From positions 992,001-1,056,000 of the forward strand of contig NZ_JAMZEG020000001.1 of assembly GCF_024435075.2 (NCBI RefSeq): a stretch of DNA of 64,000 nucleotides. The letters run 5' to 3'. The stretch is from Marinomonas maritima (GTDB lineage: Bacteria; Pseudomonadota; Gammaproteobacteria; Pseudomonadales; Marinomonadaceae). A program made the translations under genes and the position numbers. This document shows positions 34,940 to 44,294 of the stretch, one piece after another. Numbering within the stretch: position 1 is the stretch's first letter; every line of letters begins with the position of its first letter. Under the pieces are notes generated by a model. It ran no database searches. It saw only the letters and a program-made list of their open reading frames with translations, and was not told where the DNA came from.

Positions 34940-36961
34940 ATGATGATGCGTTGGTTATGTGTTTTTTATCTATGCTTTGGTGTTAATGCTTGGGCTGATA
35001 TAGATGATTTGTCTTTCTCAATGGGAGGCTTTTCGGATTTAGATTCATATGATGGCTTCCTTGATAGCATTCCTGTGGTGGTAACGCCATCTAAAATGGC
35101 TCAGCCCAGAGTCGATGTTTCTTCTTCTTTATCTGTGTTAGATGGTGAGTTCATTCGCCGCATTAATATGCAATATGTGGAAGATCTTCTGCAGTTTGTA
35201 CCAGGCTTTTCGGTTGCTCCATATCATTCCTCTAGTCAAAAAGTTGCTTCTTATCATGGAACCCAGCTGGATAAATATCGGCGTATTCAGGTTCTGGTGA
35301 ATGGTCGCTCGGTTTACAGTGTTGGTGTCGCGAGGGTGGAATGGGCGACCTTACCGCTAAGTATTGAAGACGTGGCCCGTGTAGAGATTAATCGAGGGCC
35401 AAACGCTGCCAGTTATGGTGTTAATTCTTTCTTTGCTGTGGTCAATATTATCACTCGATCTCCGTTAGAAACCTTAGGCGATAGTGTTTCAGCTTATTCT
35501 GGGTCCCGCGGTGATTATCGGTTGTATGGACAGCATAGTGGCTTAAATGAAGATTGGAGCTATCGAGCGTCAGCCTCTACAAGTGATGTAAATGGCTTTG
35601 ATGAAGATCTTGATGGTGATAAGCGTCATGACGGACATGGCTCTACGATGGGCAATGTGTTCATTCAAAAAGAGACGGCAACGAGCTTTTTTGATCTGGA
35701 TATTGGCGCCAGCAGTTTGAAAGATAAGATTGACCCATCTGAATATGAAGTGGGCTCTTTGTTAGGGGGCTATGATACGAATAACCCAATGCGCTTAATT
35801 GATCGTGAGCATATTAAGCTAAGTTATAGCCAGCAGGTTTCATCTAGTCATGAAGTAAAAATACAGTATTACTATGACCAATCTGATTTAAATGAGCATC
35901 ATGACGTCTATTTAAAACGATCTTTTTACGGTGCTTTATTTAATACTCCAACCCCATCTGTGGATGTCTATGATTCTTATGAGATTGATTTGCTGGAGAC
36001 ACGTCAAGATATTGAAGTTCAAAGCACGTGGGAAGCGTCTAATAAGCTACGGTTAATTTCAGCGATTGGTTACCGTTTAGATGAAGCTGACTCCGAACAC
36101 TTTTTATCAGGTAAAGCGAGTGATGAAGTGTTTCGTCTTTCTTCTAATATGGAATATAGAGCTACTGATAGCTGGATTTTTAATGGCGGCGCAATGCTTG
36201 AAGATAGTCAAATGAGTGGCGCATTTCTATCGCCTAAATTGGGTGTGACTTATAAGCTGTCTGAACAAGAGTCTATTCGATTTAATACGTCAAAAGCCGT
36301 ACGTACCCCCGATTTGTCAGATCAACATTTTAAGTGGCACTATGTTCTATCTAACGGTGAAGAATCTTCAACAGTTTACGCTGATAATGGCGAAAAAGAA
36401 GAAAAAATTACCTCTTATGAGATGGGGTATTATCACTATTGGCCTGGCCGTGGCCTGTCTCTGGATGTAAAACTTTATCATGATGTAGTAAAGGATATGG
36501 TTTTAAGCAAAAAGCTTTTTACTGCGTTGGGCCCTTCTGATAAACCCATTGAGGAGGGCGTTATAGAAGATGTGGACATTAATGGCGTTGAAGTGGAGTT
36601 AGATTGGCGTTTTCGCTCTGGCGCAATTACTCGTTTCACCTATGCTTATCAAGACACTCAAACAGATAACACTGATCTTATAAGGGCAACCACTCCAGTA
36701 ATGGTGTCTTTTTTTGGCAGTGTGCCATTAACGGATAAATGGTCTGCTCAAGGCTATTATTGGTATGGAAAGGCACTGGGTGGAAACGATTATGAATTTT
36801 TGAATACTTGGCTTTCTTATAAGTTGTCATTAGGTGGGTATTCGAAAGCAACAATGGGCGTTGGAATGGAAACTCGCTTAGATGATAACGCATTTGTCTC
36901 AAGACATAATAATTTCACTAAAGATACATTTGCTTATGTCTTTACCAATGTCACTTTCTAA
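34940..36961 (+). CDS. TonB-dependent outer membrane receptor
   Basis: A 673-residue receptor with signal peptide (cleavage after VNAWA, about residue 19). The plug domain spans about 45-165 (VVTPSKMAQPRVDVSSSLSV, then VEINRGPNAASYGVNSFFAVVNI) and the barrel the rest, ending FAYVFTNVTF with a terminal aromatic. It lacks a clear ligand signature. It starts two bases after pheA and is followed 17 bases later by a periplasmic binding protein gene, so those two likely work together. Which compound it carries is unknown; no Fur box was recognised upstream. Confidence 0.93.
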   Translation: MMMRWLCVFYLCFGVNAWADIDDLSFSMGGFSDLDSYDGFLDSIPVVVTPSKMAQPRVDVSSSLSVLDGEFIRRINMQYVEDLLQFVPGFSVAPYHSSSQKVASYHGTQLDKYRRIQVLVNGRSVYSVGVARVEWATLPLSIEDVARVEINRGPNAASYGVNSFFAVVNIITRSPLETLGDSVSAYSGSRGDYRLYGQHSGLNEDWSYRASASTSDVNGFDEDLDGDKRHDGHGSTMGNVFIQKETATSFFDLDIGASSLKDKIDPSEYEVGSLLGGYDTNNPMRLIDREHIKLSYSQQVSSSHEVKIQYYYDQSDLNEHHDVYLKRSFYGALFNTPTPSVDVYDSYEIDLLETRQDIEVQSTWEASNKLRLISAIGYRLDEADSEHFLSGKASDEVFRLSSNMEYRATDSWIFNGGAMLEDSQMSGAFLSPKLGVTYKLSEQESIRFNTSKAVRTPDLSDQHFKWHYVLSNGEESSTVYADNGEKEEKITSYEMGYYHYWPGRGLSLDVKLYHDVVKDMVLSKKLFTALGPSDKPIEEGVIEDVDINGVEVELDWRFRSGAITRFTYAYQDTQTDNTDLIRATTPVMVSFFGSVPLTDKWSAQGYYWYGKALGGNDYEFLNTWLSYKLSLGGYSKATMGVGMETRLDDNAFVSRHNNFTKDTFAYVFTNVTF

Positions 36962-36978
36962 TTTGGATTAATAGGAAC

Positions 36979-37887
36979 GTGAAAAGGCTTTTTCTTTTTA
37001 TATTTTTGTTGCTGACTTCAGTAAATGTACTGGCGGCGACGATATATGTGATACACGATACTGAAGAGAGTTCAGTTCGTTCTTTGACGTTTCAACTTTC
37101 TAAGTTATTACCTGCTAATGCCCGATTAATGCCAGTTCGTCGTGCCTTATTTGTACAAAATGTTTCTTCTCTTAAAGACGATGATGTCATAGTCACTGTC
37201 GGAGCAGATAGTTTTCGTCTTGCGTGCTCTGTTGTGTCTGAGGGCGCTGTTATCGCAGCTTTTATTGGCAAAGAGGAATATCTTAATATTCAGCCACAAT
37301 GTTCAATTCCTGTCAGTGGTGTTTTTTCTGGCGCGCCCTTGGATAAGCGGTTGAATATACTGGAAGCTATCTGGTTTGATAGAAAGCCGCTGGCGGTGAT
37401 CTATAGTGATCACCTTTTCGTCGACGAGCAAGAAATGATGAACTTAGCGGATCAACATGGCTTTATATTTCGGTTTCTAAAGACAGAGACAGATCGATTA
37501 TCTGTTTTAAAATCGGTCAATTTTGTTCTAGAGGACTCCGAACTTATTTTTTCTTTAGTGGATACGCAGCTGTATAAAAATGGCATCGCTCAGGACATAC
37601 TAAGATTACTATTCCATAAGCAAAAGGTGATGATTGGGCCTTCTTTTGCCTTTGTACGTGCGGGCTCATTATTTGCTGTTTATTCGGACAATGAGGCCAA
37701 GCTAAAAGCTCTGGCGGAGCGCCTCATTATGTGGGATACAAAGGGCGTTCTGCTGGACGCGGCCTACCCTGATCGGTTGAGAGTTAGCTTCAATTCTTAT
37801 CTTATTAAATCACACGGTATTGTATTACCTTCGTCGTCTTATTTAAAAGATAAGTACGGTCTTTGCTCTGAAACACAGTGTGAGTAG
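36979..37887 (+). CDS. ABC-type substrate-binding-like periplasmic protein
   Basis: 302 residues with a signal peptide (cleavage after NVLAA) and a two-lobe fold of the ABC_sub_bind kind (IVTVGADSFRLACSVVSEGAVIAAFIG; NILEAIWFDRKPLAVIY). The start is GTG at 36979 with TAGGAAC upstream. There are no ABC permease or ATPase genes with it. The receptor-binding protein pair may serve sensing or scavenging; the binding lobe could pass ligand to a sensor encoded elsewhere. It ends exactly at the end of the convergent esterase gene. Confidence 0.8.
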   Translation: MKRLFLFIFLLLTSVNVLAATIYVIHDTEESSVRSLTFQLSKLLPANARLMPVRRALFVQNVSSLKDDDVIVTVGADSFRLACSVVSEGAVIAAFIGKEEYLNIQPQCSIPVSGVFSGAPLDKRLNILEAIWFDRKPLAVIYSDHLFVDEQEMMNLADQHGFIFRFLKTETDRLSVLKSVNFVLEDSELIFSLVDTQLYKNGIAQDILRLLFHKQKVMIGPSFAFVRAGSLFAVYSDNEAKLKALAERLIMWDTKGVLLDAAYPDRLRVSFNSYLIKSHGIVLPSSSYLKDKYGLCSETQCE

Positions 37888-38649
37888 TTATTGTAAAAAA
37901 CGTTTCACTAGACTAGTGAAGGGGAGTGGCTTTTCAGCGTGTAGCCAATGGCCTGCGCCGGATATAATTTTGAAACTTGCGTTTGGAAAGCTTGCCATTA
38001 TTTCCGCTTGATAATCCGCCACAATATAATCTGATTTTTCGCCTTTTATGAACAGAGTGGGGGTCTCTATTGCGGTTTCAATAATGGGCTTTTTAAGAAT
38101 CGCTGTGTAACTGTCGGCAATATTATCGACAGACAACGAAAGTGTGTGACTTTGCTCATTTCTATTGAGGCTTTTTAATAAGAACTGTCTGACAGCAAGG
38201 TTTGGCTCGTATTGACTTAATAGTGTGTCGGCTTCTTTTCTTGATGTTATTTCAGTTCCAGTAATGGCTTTTAAGCCTTCTAATATACGGGTATGGCTGG
38301 GTTGGTAATCAACAGGTGCAATATCCACCACGATAAGCTTTTCTATTTGTGCTGGGGCGGCTATCGCGGCCATCTGCATTGCTACTTTCCCCCCCATTGA
38401 ATGCCCCAACAGATAGAATGTGTCTATATTCTTTAGCTTGGCCCAATCAAGCACAGCGTTGGCCATTTTAGGGTAAGTTGCGTCCTGCATGCTGTCTGAT
38501 TTGCCATGATTAGGTAGGTCGATACAATAGACGGTGAAATAATCGGCTAACGCTTGTGCGATAGAGTGCCAGTTGTCTGCGTTACCAAATAAGCCGTGAA
38601 TGACAATAAGATTTGGTCCTGAGGAACCATATTGCTTTGCGTGTATCAT
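37888..38649 (-). CDS. Alpha/beta hydrolase, YbfF-type esterase
   Basis: 253 residues from the ATG at 38649, chosen because AAGGTG lies just upstream and because this is the length of E. coli YbfF; an in-frame ATG 54 bases before has no such support. The oxyanion loop is IHGLFGNADNW, the nucleophile serine is in LLGHSMGGKVA, and the catalytic histidine in SGAGHWLHAEKP. It is a soluble acyl-ester hydrolase with broad activity in its relatives. It diverges from the CDP-alcohol phosphotransferase gene. Confidence 0.92.
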   Translation of the reverse strand: MIHAKQYGSSGPNLIVIHGLFGNADNWHSIAQALADYFTVYCIDLPNHGKSDSMQDATYPKMANAVLDWAKLKNIDTFYLLGHSMGGKVAMQMAAIAAPAQIEKLIVVDIAPVDYQPSHTRILEGLKAITGTEITSRKEADTLLSQYEPNLAVRQFLLKSLNRNEQSHTLSLSVDNIADSYTAILKKPIIETAIETPTLFIKGEKSDYIVADYQAEIMASFPNASFKIISGAGHWLHAEKPLPFTSLVKRFLQ

Positions 38650-38766
38650 AGTCACCTTATTATGCTGTAAATGAGTAAAACGGTCGGCGTATGTGGACGC
38701 CACATTCCTTATATTGTATCAAGTCTTTGAAAGTTTCGTCCCTCTCAAATTAAGGTTGTTTTCTGT

Positions 38767-39372
38767 ATGTTAGACACATTTTTTATTAAGTATTTGAAAA
38801 AACCACTGCATCTGACCGCGATAGCAGTGGATAAAATGGGTGTGAAAGCCAATTGGATTACCTTGCTGGGTTTTGCTATTGGCATGATGGTGATACCCGC
38901 GTTGTACTTTGGTGACACAGCATTGGCATTGGTTTTTGTTGTGATCAATCGGGTGATGGATGGGCTGGATGGTGCCGTAGCAAGAGTACAGGGGGCGACC
39001 GATTTAGGGGGGTATTTAGATATCACATTGGATTTTATTTTTTATTCGGCGGTGATTTTTGGCTTCGCTCTTATGAACCCAATGGAAAATGCGCTGGCGG
39101 CAAGTTTTGTGATTTTTTCCTTTATGGGGACCGGCAGTAGCTTTTTGGCCTTTGCCATTATGGCGGAAAAGCGCAATATCAAAAACTTGGATTACGGTGG
39201 TAAGTCGTTACACTTTATTGGTGGCTTAGCAGAGGGCGCTGAGACTATCGCTTTTCTTGTGTTGATTTGTTTGATGCCTGCGCACTTTGTACTGCTGGCT
39301 TATATTTTTGGTGGGATTTGTTGGATAACAACGGCAACCCGAATTTACGCAGGCTACCGTACGTTGAACTAA
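38767..39372 (+). CDS. CDP-alcohol phosphatidyltransferase family protein
   Basis: 201 residues with about six membrane spans. The catalytic CDP-alcohol motif DG-x2-AR with the trailing G and two D residues is visible in MDGLDGAVARVQGATDLGGY then LDITLD. Such enzymes join a CDP-diacylglycerol or CDP-alcohol with an alcohol to make phospholipids. It is not the classic PgsA or PssA by length or order of motifs, so the alcohol acceptor is open. It is a single gene. Confidence 0.9.
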   Translation: MLDTFFIKYLKKPLHLTAIAVDKMGVKANWITLLGFAIGMMVIPALYFGDTALALVFVVINRVMDGLDGAVARVQGATDLGGYLDITLDFIFYSAVIFGFALMNPMENALAASFVIFSFMGTGSSFLAFAIMAEKRNIKNLDYGGKSLHFIGGLAEGAETIAFLVLICLMPAHFVLLAYIFGGICWITTATRIYAGYRTLN

Positions 39373-39407
39373 GAGGCGCCTAACTTGAAAGCATTTAATT
39401 GGACAGA

Positions 39408-39719
39408 TTAGTCGAAAAAAGCGATTTCAATATCGCTTTTCACGATGGCGCAACATGCTAATAAATATCCACTTTGTACCCAAGCCAGTGGCTCAAAAGG
39501 ATAACTGACATTACCCCATAAGAGCTTGATCGAACAGGACGAGCAATAGCCCTCGCGACACTGATACTCAATATGAATGCCTGCCCGTTCTAGTTGTACT
39601 AATAGTGATTCCTCTTCTGTAACAAGAATCTGCTTTTTCCCTAAAAGTACTCGATGAACCACGGTGTCTTTGGCTTGTATTGTGGAGTTATAGGTCGAAG
39701 TCATCGAAGTCTGAGTCAT
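39408..39719 (-). CDS. yfaE: 2Fe-2S ferredoxin for ribonucleotide reductase maintenance (YfaE-like)
   Basis: 103 residues of plant-type ferredoxin. Cluster cysteines are C54, C59 and C62 (QCREGYCSSC) and C89 or C90 near the end (LLACC). It keeps or rebuilds the diferric-tyrosyl cofactor of NrdB in relatives. It overlaps the end of nrdB by 32 bases, and is the last gene of nrdA-nrdB-ferredoxin, the usual order. Start ATG 39719 or 39704. Confidence 0.92.
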   Translation of the reverse strand: MTQTSMTSTYNSTIQAKDTVVHRVLLGKKQILVTEEESLLVQLERAGIHIEYQCREGYCSSCSIKLLWGNVSYPFEPLAWVQSGYLLACCAIVKSDIEIAFFD

Positions 39720-40821
39720 CTAAACTATTGTCAGTTTGCCCTACTAGGTAAGAGCTGATTTCGGCTTCTTGTGGTGCAACTTGTACGTTATCGCTTACTA
39801 GCCAAGCATTGATCCAAGGTATAGGGTTGTGCTTCGTAGAGAAATACGTATCGAGGCCAACGGCTTGCATACGCACATTGGTGATATATTCAACGTATTG
39901 ACCTAGTATTTGAGCGTTAAGACCGATCATTGAGCCATCCTTGAATAGGTAGGTAGCCCATTCTTTTTCCTGCTCAGCGGCCTCGACAAAGATATCTCGC
40001 ATCTCTTCTTTGCACTCAGCGGCAATGATGGCCATTTCTGGATCATCTTTACCTGATGCCATAAGATTTAGCATATGCTGTGTGCCAGTAAGGTGAAGGG
40101 CTTCATCACGAGCAATCAGCTTGATGATCTTAGCGTTACCTTCCATCAACGTGCGTTCAGCAAAACCAAAACTACAAGCGAAACTCACATAAAAACGCAC
40201 CGCTTCTAAAACGTTCACAGAGGCAACGGTGAGATAAAGCGCCTTTTTTAGCTTAGGCATCGAAATTTCAATATCGCCTTTGCCTGGGATATTGAATGTG
40301 CCCATCCCCATGGTGTTGTAGATACTCACCATTTCAATAAGGCGGTCGTAGTATTTAGACACACTGTCAGCGCGTTTGGTAATTTCTTCATTGGTGACAA
40401 TGTCATCAAAGATTTTGGTCGGATCGTTGACGATGTTACGAATAATATGAGTGTAAGAGCGGCTGTGAATCGTCTCACTAAACGACCAGGTTTCGATCCA
40501 TGTTTCCAGTTCAGGCAGAGAAACGATGGGCAATAATGCAACGTTTGGTGAGCGGCCTTGTACACTGTCTAGTAAAGTTTGATATTTTAAGTTACTTAAA
40601 AAAATGTGCTGTTCGTGTTCTTCTAGCCTTTGAAAGTCTTTGCGATCTGTTGAAAGATCGACTTCCTCAGGGCGCCAAAAGAAAGACAGTTGTTTTTCTA
40701 TTAGCTTTTCAAAAATAGGGTGCTTTTGCTGATCATAGCGAGCAACGTTGACATTTTCACCAAAGAACATAGGTTCTTTTGTACTATCGAAGTGTTTACG
40801 GTTGAACGTCGAGTAACTCAT
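39688..40821 (-). CDS. nrdB: Class Ia ribonucleoside-diphosphate reductase, beta subunit
   Basis: 377 residues of the R2 protein, which holds the diiron-tyrosyl radical used by NrdA. Metal-site motifs are visible: ENLKYQT-like SNLKYQTLLDS, WIETWSFSETIHSRSYTHI and ARDEALHLTGTQ, and the radical tyrosine region near SKYYDRL. The acidic C-terminus (DDSDFDDFDL) that docks on NrdA is present and overlaps the ferredoxin gene. It is separated from nrdA by 160 bases holding a hairpin and a short repeat. Confidence 0.96.
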   Translation of the reverse strand: MSYSTFNRKHFDSTKEPMFFGENVNVARYDQQKHPIFEKLIEKQLSFFWRPEEVDLSTDRKDFQRLEEHEQHIFLSNLKYQTLLDSVQGRSPNVALLPIVSLPELETWIETWSFSETIHSRSYTHIIRNIVNDPTKIFDDIVTNEEITKRADSVSKYYDRLIEMVSIYNTMGMGTFNIPGKGDIEISMPKLKKALYLTVASVNVLEAVRFYVSFACSFGFAERTLMEGNAKIIKLIARDEALHLTGTQHMLNLMASGKDDPEMAIIAAECKEEMRDIFVEAAEQEKEWATYLFKDGSMIGLNAQILGQYVEYITNVRMQAVGLDTYFSTKHNPIPWINAWLVSDNVQVAPQEAEISSYLVGQTDNSLDDSDFDDFDL

Positions 40822-40878
40822 GTCTCAGGGTATTCCTCAAAAGCGTAAGGCATTTTCTGTGTCGAAGATGTCTTAGTT

Positions 40879-40902
40879 ATTAATAGATTAATAGATTAAT
40901 AG
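40879..40902. repeat. Three tandem copies of ATTAATAG between nrdA and nrdB
   Basis: Three exact, adjacent 8-base copies followed by ATTTT. A simple repeat in the nrdA-nrdB gap, which may vary in copy number. Confidence 0.9.
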
Positions 40903-40932
40903 ATTTTGATATTTTATTAACGCGGTAAACGT

Positions 40933-40962
40933 AGCAAAGCCTCATTGGGATGAGGCTTTGCT
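40933..40962 (-). terminator. Hairpin downstream of nrdA
   Basis: A 13-bp perfect stem AGCAAAGCCTCAT with ATGAGGCTTTGCT around TGGG, without a T run in the direction of transcription. It is more likely an mRNA-stabilising or attenuating hairpin between nrdA and nrdB than a full terminator. Confidence 0.7.
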
Positions 40963-40981
40963 GTGTCTGGCTGTTGGCTAC

Positions 40982-43246
40982 CTAAATTTTACAAGCGCCG
41001 CCAGCGCAATCGTCCATGTCTTCTTGTTTATCGTCCGCACCATCACGGGTATTGTGATAGTAGAGTGTTTTCACGCCAAGTTTATAAGCTGTTAATAAGT
41101 CTTTCAAAATCACCTTCATAGGGACTTTTTGTGACTCGAATTTTTGTGGGTCATAGTTGGTATTTGCTGAGATAGCTTGGTCGACAAACTTCTGCATGAT
41201 ACCAACCAATTGAAGATAGCCATCGTTTGATGGAATGGTCCACAATAACTCATAGTTCTCTTTTAGACGTTCAAACTCAGGAACGACCTGCTTCAAAATA
41301 CCATCTTTGCTGGCCTTCACGGAGACAAAGCCACGTGGTGGCTCGATGCCATTGGTTGCATTGCTAATCTGAGAGGATGTTTCAGAGGGCATTAATGCTG
41401 TGAGCGTAGAGTTACGTAAACCATGTTCAACGATTTCACTACGCAAGCTTTCCCAGTCGTAAACAAGCTCAGAAGAACAAATATTATCGATTTCTTTTTT
41501 GTAGCTATCGATTGGTAAAATACCTTTCGAGTAGGTCGTTTCGTTAAAAGCCAAGCATGGGCCAAACTCTTTTGATAGCTTATTTGATGCTTTTAATAAG
41601 AAGTATTGAATGGCTTCAAACGTTTTGTGTGTCAAATCATTAGCAGAGCCATCAGAGTATTTCACACCGTTCTTCGCTAAATAGTAAGCGTAGTTGATCA
41701 CGCCTACGCCTAAGGTACGGCGTAGCTCAGTGGCACGCTGCGCTGCTGGAATGGGGTAATTTTGGTAATCCAATAAGCTGTCTAGAGCTCGTACAATAAG
41801 CTCGGCTAGCTCTTCTAATTCATCTAGGCTTTCAAGTGTTCCTAGGTTGAAAGCTGATAAGGTACAAAGAGCAATTTCGCCTTCTGGATCGTCAATGCTG
41901 TTTAATGGCTTGGTTGGTAGAGCAATTTCCAAACACAAGTTACTTTGCTTAACGGGTGCAACCGCAGGATCAAATGGACTGTGAGTATTACAGTGATCTA
42001 CGTTTTGAAGGTAAATACGGCCGGTGCTCGCACGCTCAGAAGCAAACAAGGTGAACAATTCTGTCGCCTTGATGGTTTGCTTGCGAATCGATGGATCTTG
42101 CTCATACAGAGTGTATAGGCGATCAAACTCTTCTTGGTCTGCGAAGAACGCATCGTATAAACCAGGTACATCGGATGGACTGAATAACGTGATGTTGCCG
42201 CCTTTAATCAAGCGTTGGTACATCAGGCGGTTAAACTGTACACCGTAGTCTAGGTGGCGCACACGGTTTTCTTCAACACCGCGGTTGTTTTTTAGTACCA
42301 ATAGGCTTTCAACTTCTAAGTGCCAAATTGGATAGAAAACAGTCGCTGCACCACCACGAACCCCCCCTTGAGAGCAGCTTTTTACCGCTGTTTGGAAGTG
42401 TTTGTAAAATGGGATGCAACCCGTATGGAAAGCTTCGCCGCCACGAATAGGGCTACCGAGCGCTCGAATGGCACCGGCGTTTACGCCGATTCCTGCGCGT
42501 TGGCTAACGTATTTTACGATGGCGCTTGAGGTTGCATTGATTGAATCTAGAGAGTCGCCACATTCAATCAATACACAGCTGCTGAATTGACGAGTTGGTG
42601 TACGGATACCAGACATAATAGGTGTTGGCAACGAAATTTTGAACTTAGAAACTGCATCGTAAAAACGACGGATCAAGTTCAAACGCTCATCTTTAGCGTA
42701 ACCGGCAAAGAGACAAGCGCCAACAAGGATGTATATGAACTGAGGGCTCTCGTATATTTTACCTGTGACGCGGTTTTGTACTAAATACTTGCCTTCGAGC
42801 TGTTTAACGGCCGCATAAGAAAAGTCCATATCACGTGAGTGATCAATGAATGTGTTCAGTTGGTCGAAATCTTCTTCGGTGTAATCTTCTAATAAATGCG
42901 AATCATAACGTTTTTGCTGCACTAGATTTTTTACGTGTGCATAAAGGTGTGGTGGCTCAAAGTCACCAAAGGCCTTTTTACGTAAATGGAAGATGGCTAA
43001 GCGCGCCGCTAGATACTGATAGTCAGGCGTGTTTTCAGAAATTAAATCTGCAGCAGACTTGATTAATGTTTCGTGAATATCTGTTGTTCGAATGCCTTCA
43101 AAAAACTGAATTTGTGCTTTTAATTCCACTTGGGAAACAGAGACGTTGTCTAATCCTTCGGCGGCCCACGTTATGACTTTATGAATCTTTTCTAGATTGA
43201 TTTTTTCGGTCGTCCCGTTACGCTTAGTAACTGTGAGAGTGCTCAT
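40982..43246 (-). CDS. nrdA: Class Ia ribonucleoside-diphosphate reductase, alpha subunit
   Basis: 754 residues of the R1 protein: an N-terminal ATP cone (about 3-95, VTKRNGTTEKINLEKIHKVI) for allosteric control and a ten-stranded catalytic barrel. Visible are the redox cysteine SSCVLIE, the active-site NLCLEIALPT with N, C and E, and the C-terminal cysteine pair in DDCAGGACKI that reloads electrons. It reduces all four ribonucleoside diphosphates. Two NrdR boxes lie 40-87 bases upstream. Confidence 0.97.
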   Translation of the reverse strand: MSTLTVTKRNGTTEKINLEKIHKVITWAAEGLDNVSVSQVELKAQIQFFEGIRTTDIHETLIKSAADLISENTPDYQYLAARLAIFHLRKKAFGDFEPPHLYAHVKNLVQQKRYDSHLLEDYTEEDFDQLNTFIDHSRDMDFSYAAVKQLEGKYLVQNRVTGKIYESPQFIYILVGACLFAGYAKDERLNLIRRFYDAVSKFKISLPTPIMSGIRTPTRQFSSCVLIECGDSLDSINATSSAIVKYVSQRAGIGVNAGAIRALGSPIRGGEAFHTGCIPFYKHFQTAVKSCSQGGVRGGAATVFYPIWHLEVESLLVLKNNRGVEENRVRHLDYGVQFNRLMYQRLIKGGNITLFSPSDVPGLYDAFFADQEEFDRLYTLYEQDPSIRKQTIKATELFTLFASERASTGRIYLQNVDHCNTHSPFDPAVAPVKQSNLCLEIALPTKPLNSIDDPEGEIALCTLSAFNLGTLESLDELEELAELIVRALDSLLDYQNYPIPAAQRATELRRTLGVGVINYAYYLAKNGVKYSDGSANDLTHKTFEAIQYFLLKASNKLSKEFGPCLAFNETTYSKGILPIDSYKKEIDNICSSELVYDWESLRSEIVEHGLRNSTLTALMPSETSSQISNATNGIEPPRGFVSVKASKDGILKQVVPEFERLKENYELLWTIPSNDGYLQLVGIMQKFVDQAISANTNYDPQKFESQKVPMKVILKDLLTAYKLGVKTLYYHNTRDGADDKQEDMDDCAGGACKI

Positions 43247-43285
43247 GCCTTAACTTCCCATTAGTGCATTACAAAAAGAGGTGAT

Positions 43286-43301
43286 TTACTCTATATAGTG
43301 T
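43286..43301 (-). promoter_or_regulatory. NrdR box, proximal
   Basis: TTACTCTATATAGTGT; the right half matches the NrdR consensus acaCwAtATaTwGtgt well and the left half is weaker (one mismatch in the core). It lies about 40 bases from the nrdA start, 32 bases from the distal box. Confidence 0.75.
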
Positions 43302-43317
43302 GTGTGTTTCGAATAAA

Positions 43318-43333
43318 ACACTATATGTAGTAC
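43318..43333 (-). promoter_or_regulatory. NrdR box, distal
   Basis: ACACTATATGTAGTAC, close to the NrdR consensus. The spacing of 32 bases from the other box equals three helix turns, the known arrangement for NrdR repression of nrd operons. Confidence 0.85.
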
Positions 43334-43551
43334 TTCATTGATAATCTGTAACGAACAATAGTGCTCATTTAATGTAAAATCAAGGCTTGAAAAATGCGCT
43401 AAAATAATAAACAAAGAATGCCTAAGTGGTCACTTACTTTGCTTGCCAGAAGAAGCGTAAAGTTGGCGATTGGCAAGATTATAAACACTATTTTCATCTA
43501 TTTTTTCATGAGAAAAACTCACCTAATCGAACGCACGAAAAGTGATCAATT
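43334..43551. other. Rest of the nrdA upstream region
   Basis: With the NrdR boxes this makes a 305-base gap between nrdA and the convergent-side membrane protein gene, which is on the same strand. It should contain the nrdA promoter elements beyond the boxes; I saw no small gene in it. Confidence 0.4.
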
Positions 43552-44271
43552 TTAAAACGTCAGCACCATTTTTACCGAAGCGACTAAGGCAAATAAAAAC
43601 ACCTGATGAATTAGATAGATAGGCAAAGCATAGCGTCCCATAAACGTCAAAAAAGTCGTCAGGAAATGGTCTGGAGTGGGGCACTTATGTAAATTTAAAT
43701 AGCCTAGTAGAGGTCCAATTAAAACTACACCTATCCATGGGAAGGGAAACACAATATCGAGAGTTCTTTTTGGTAGGGCGATATAGTCCGTTATTGTAGA
43801 GAAGGCATTTGGGAAAAAGAGCCAGTCTGTAGAATGATACATAAACATAATGGCTGCCCCTAGTAGGGCACAACCCAGTGGCCACCTAGCAATAGGTCTG
43901 ATTAGTAATGAAGCCACAAAGATAAAATGCAGAATACCGAAGTAGATCCATTGGTTTGGCATGGCAAGATAGGTTGCCAGCGAAATGGTTCCAGCAGAAA
44001 TAAGCAGTTTGAGATCTCGTTTCCAAAATGATGGACGCTTGGTATTGGTTAGTGAGATGTAAGTAGACCAACCAATCGCGGTAAGAAATAATGTGAGTAT
44101 CAGGCTGCGAAAATGAATCCAAAAAGGATCATAAACTGAAAACTCGGTGAAACCAAAATGACGTAAGTCCCAGCAAAAATGAAAAATGATCATTAATAAA
44201 ACGGCTGAACCGCGGTAAACATCTAAAAACACACTACGTTTTGCTGGCTTATTAATAGAAGAGGTTTGCAT
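43552..44271 (-). CDS. HGSNAT-like (DUF1624) membrane acyltransferase-family protein
   Basis: About 239 residues, seven or eight membrane spans. The N-terminus RSVFLDVYRGSAVLLMIIFHFCWDL with conserved R, H and DL is typical of the heparan-alpha-glucosaminide N-acetyltransferase catalytic-domain family (DUF1624); the bacterial members have no proven role. The ATG at 44271 (MQTSSINK) is preferred because an upstream in-frame ATG would run into the alkB gene; neither has a strong ribosome-binding site. It is divergent from alkB with about 23 bases between the chosen starts. Confidence 0.85.
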   Translation of the reverse strand: MQTSSINKPAKRSVFLDVYRGSAVLLMIIFHFCWDLRHFGFTEFSVYDPFWIHFRSLILTLFLTAIGWSTYISLTNTKRPSFWKRDLKLLISAGTISLATYLAMPNQWIYFGILHFIFVASLLIRPIARWPLGCALLGAAIMFMYHSTDWLFFPNAFSTITDYIALPKRTLDIVFPFPWIGVVLIGPLLGYLNLHKCPTPDHFLTTFLTFMGRYALPIYLIHQVFLFALVASVKMVLTF

Positions 44272-44294
44272 TGAAGTCCAAGGTGAATAATGTA

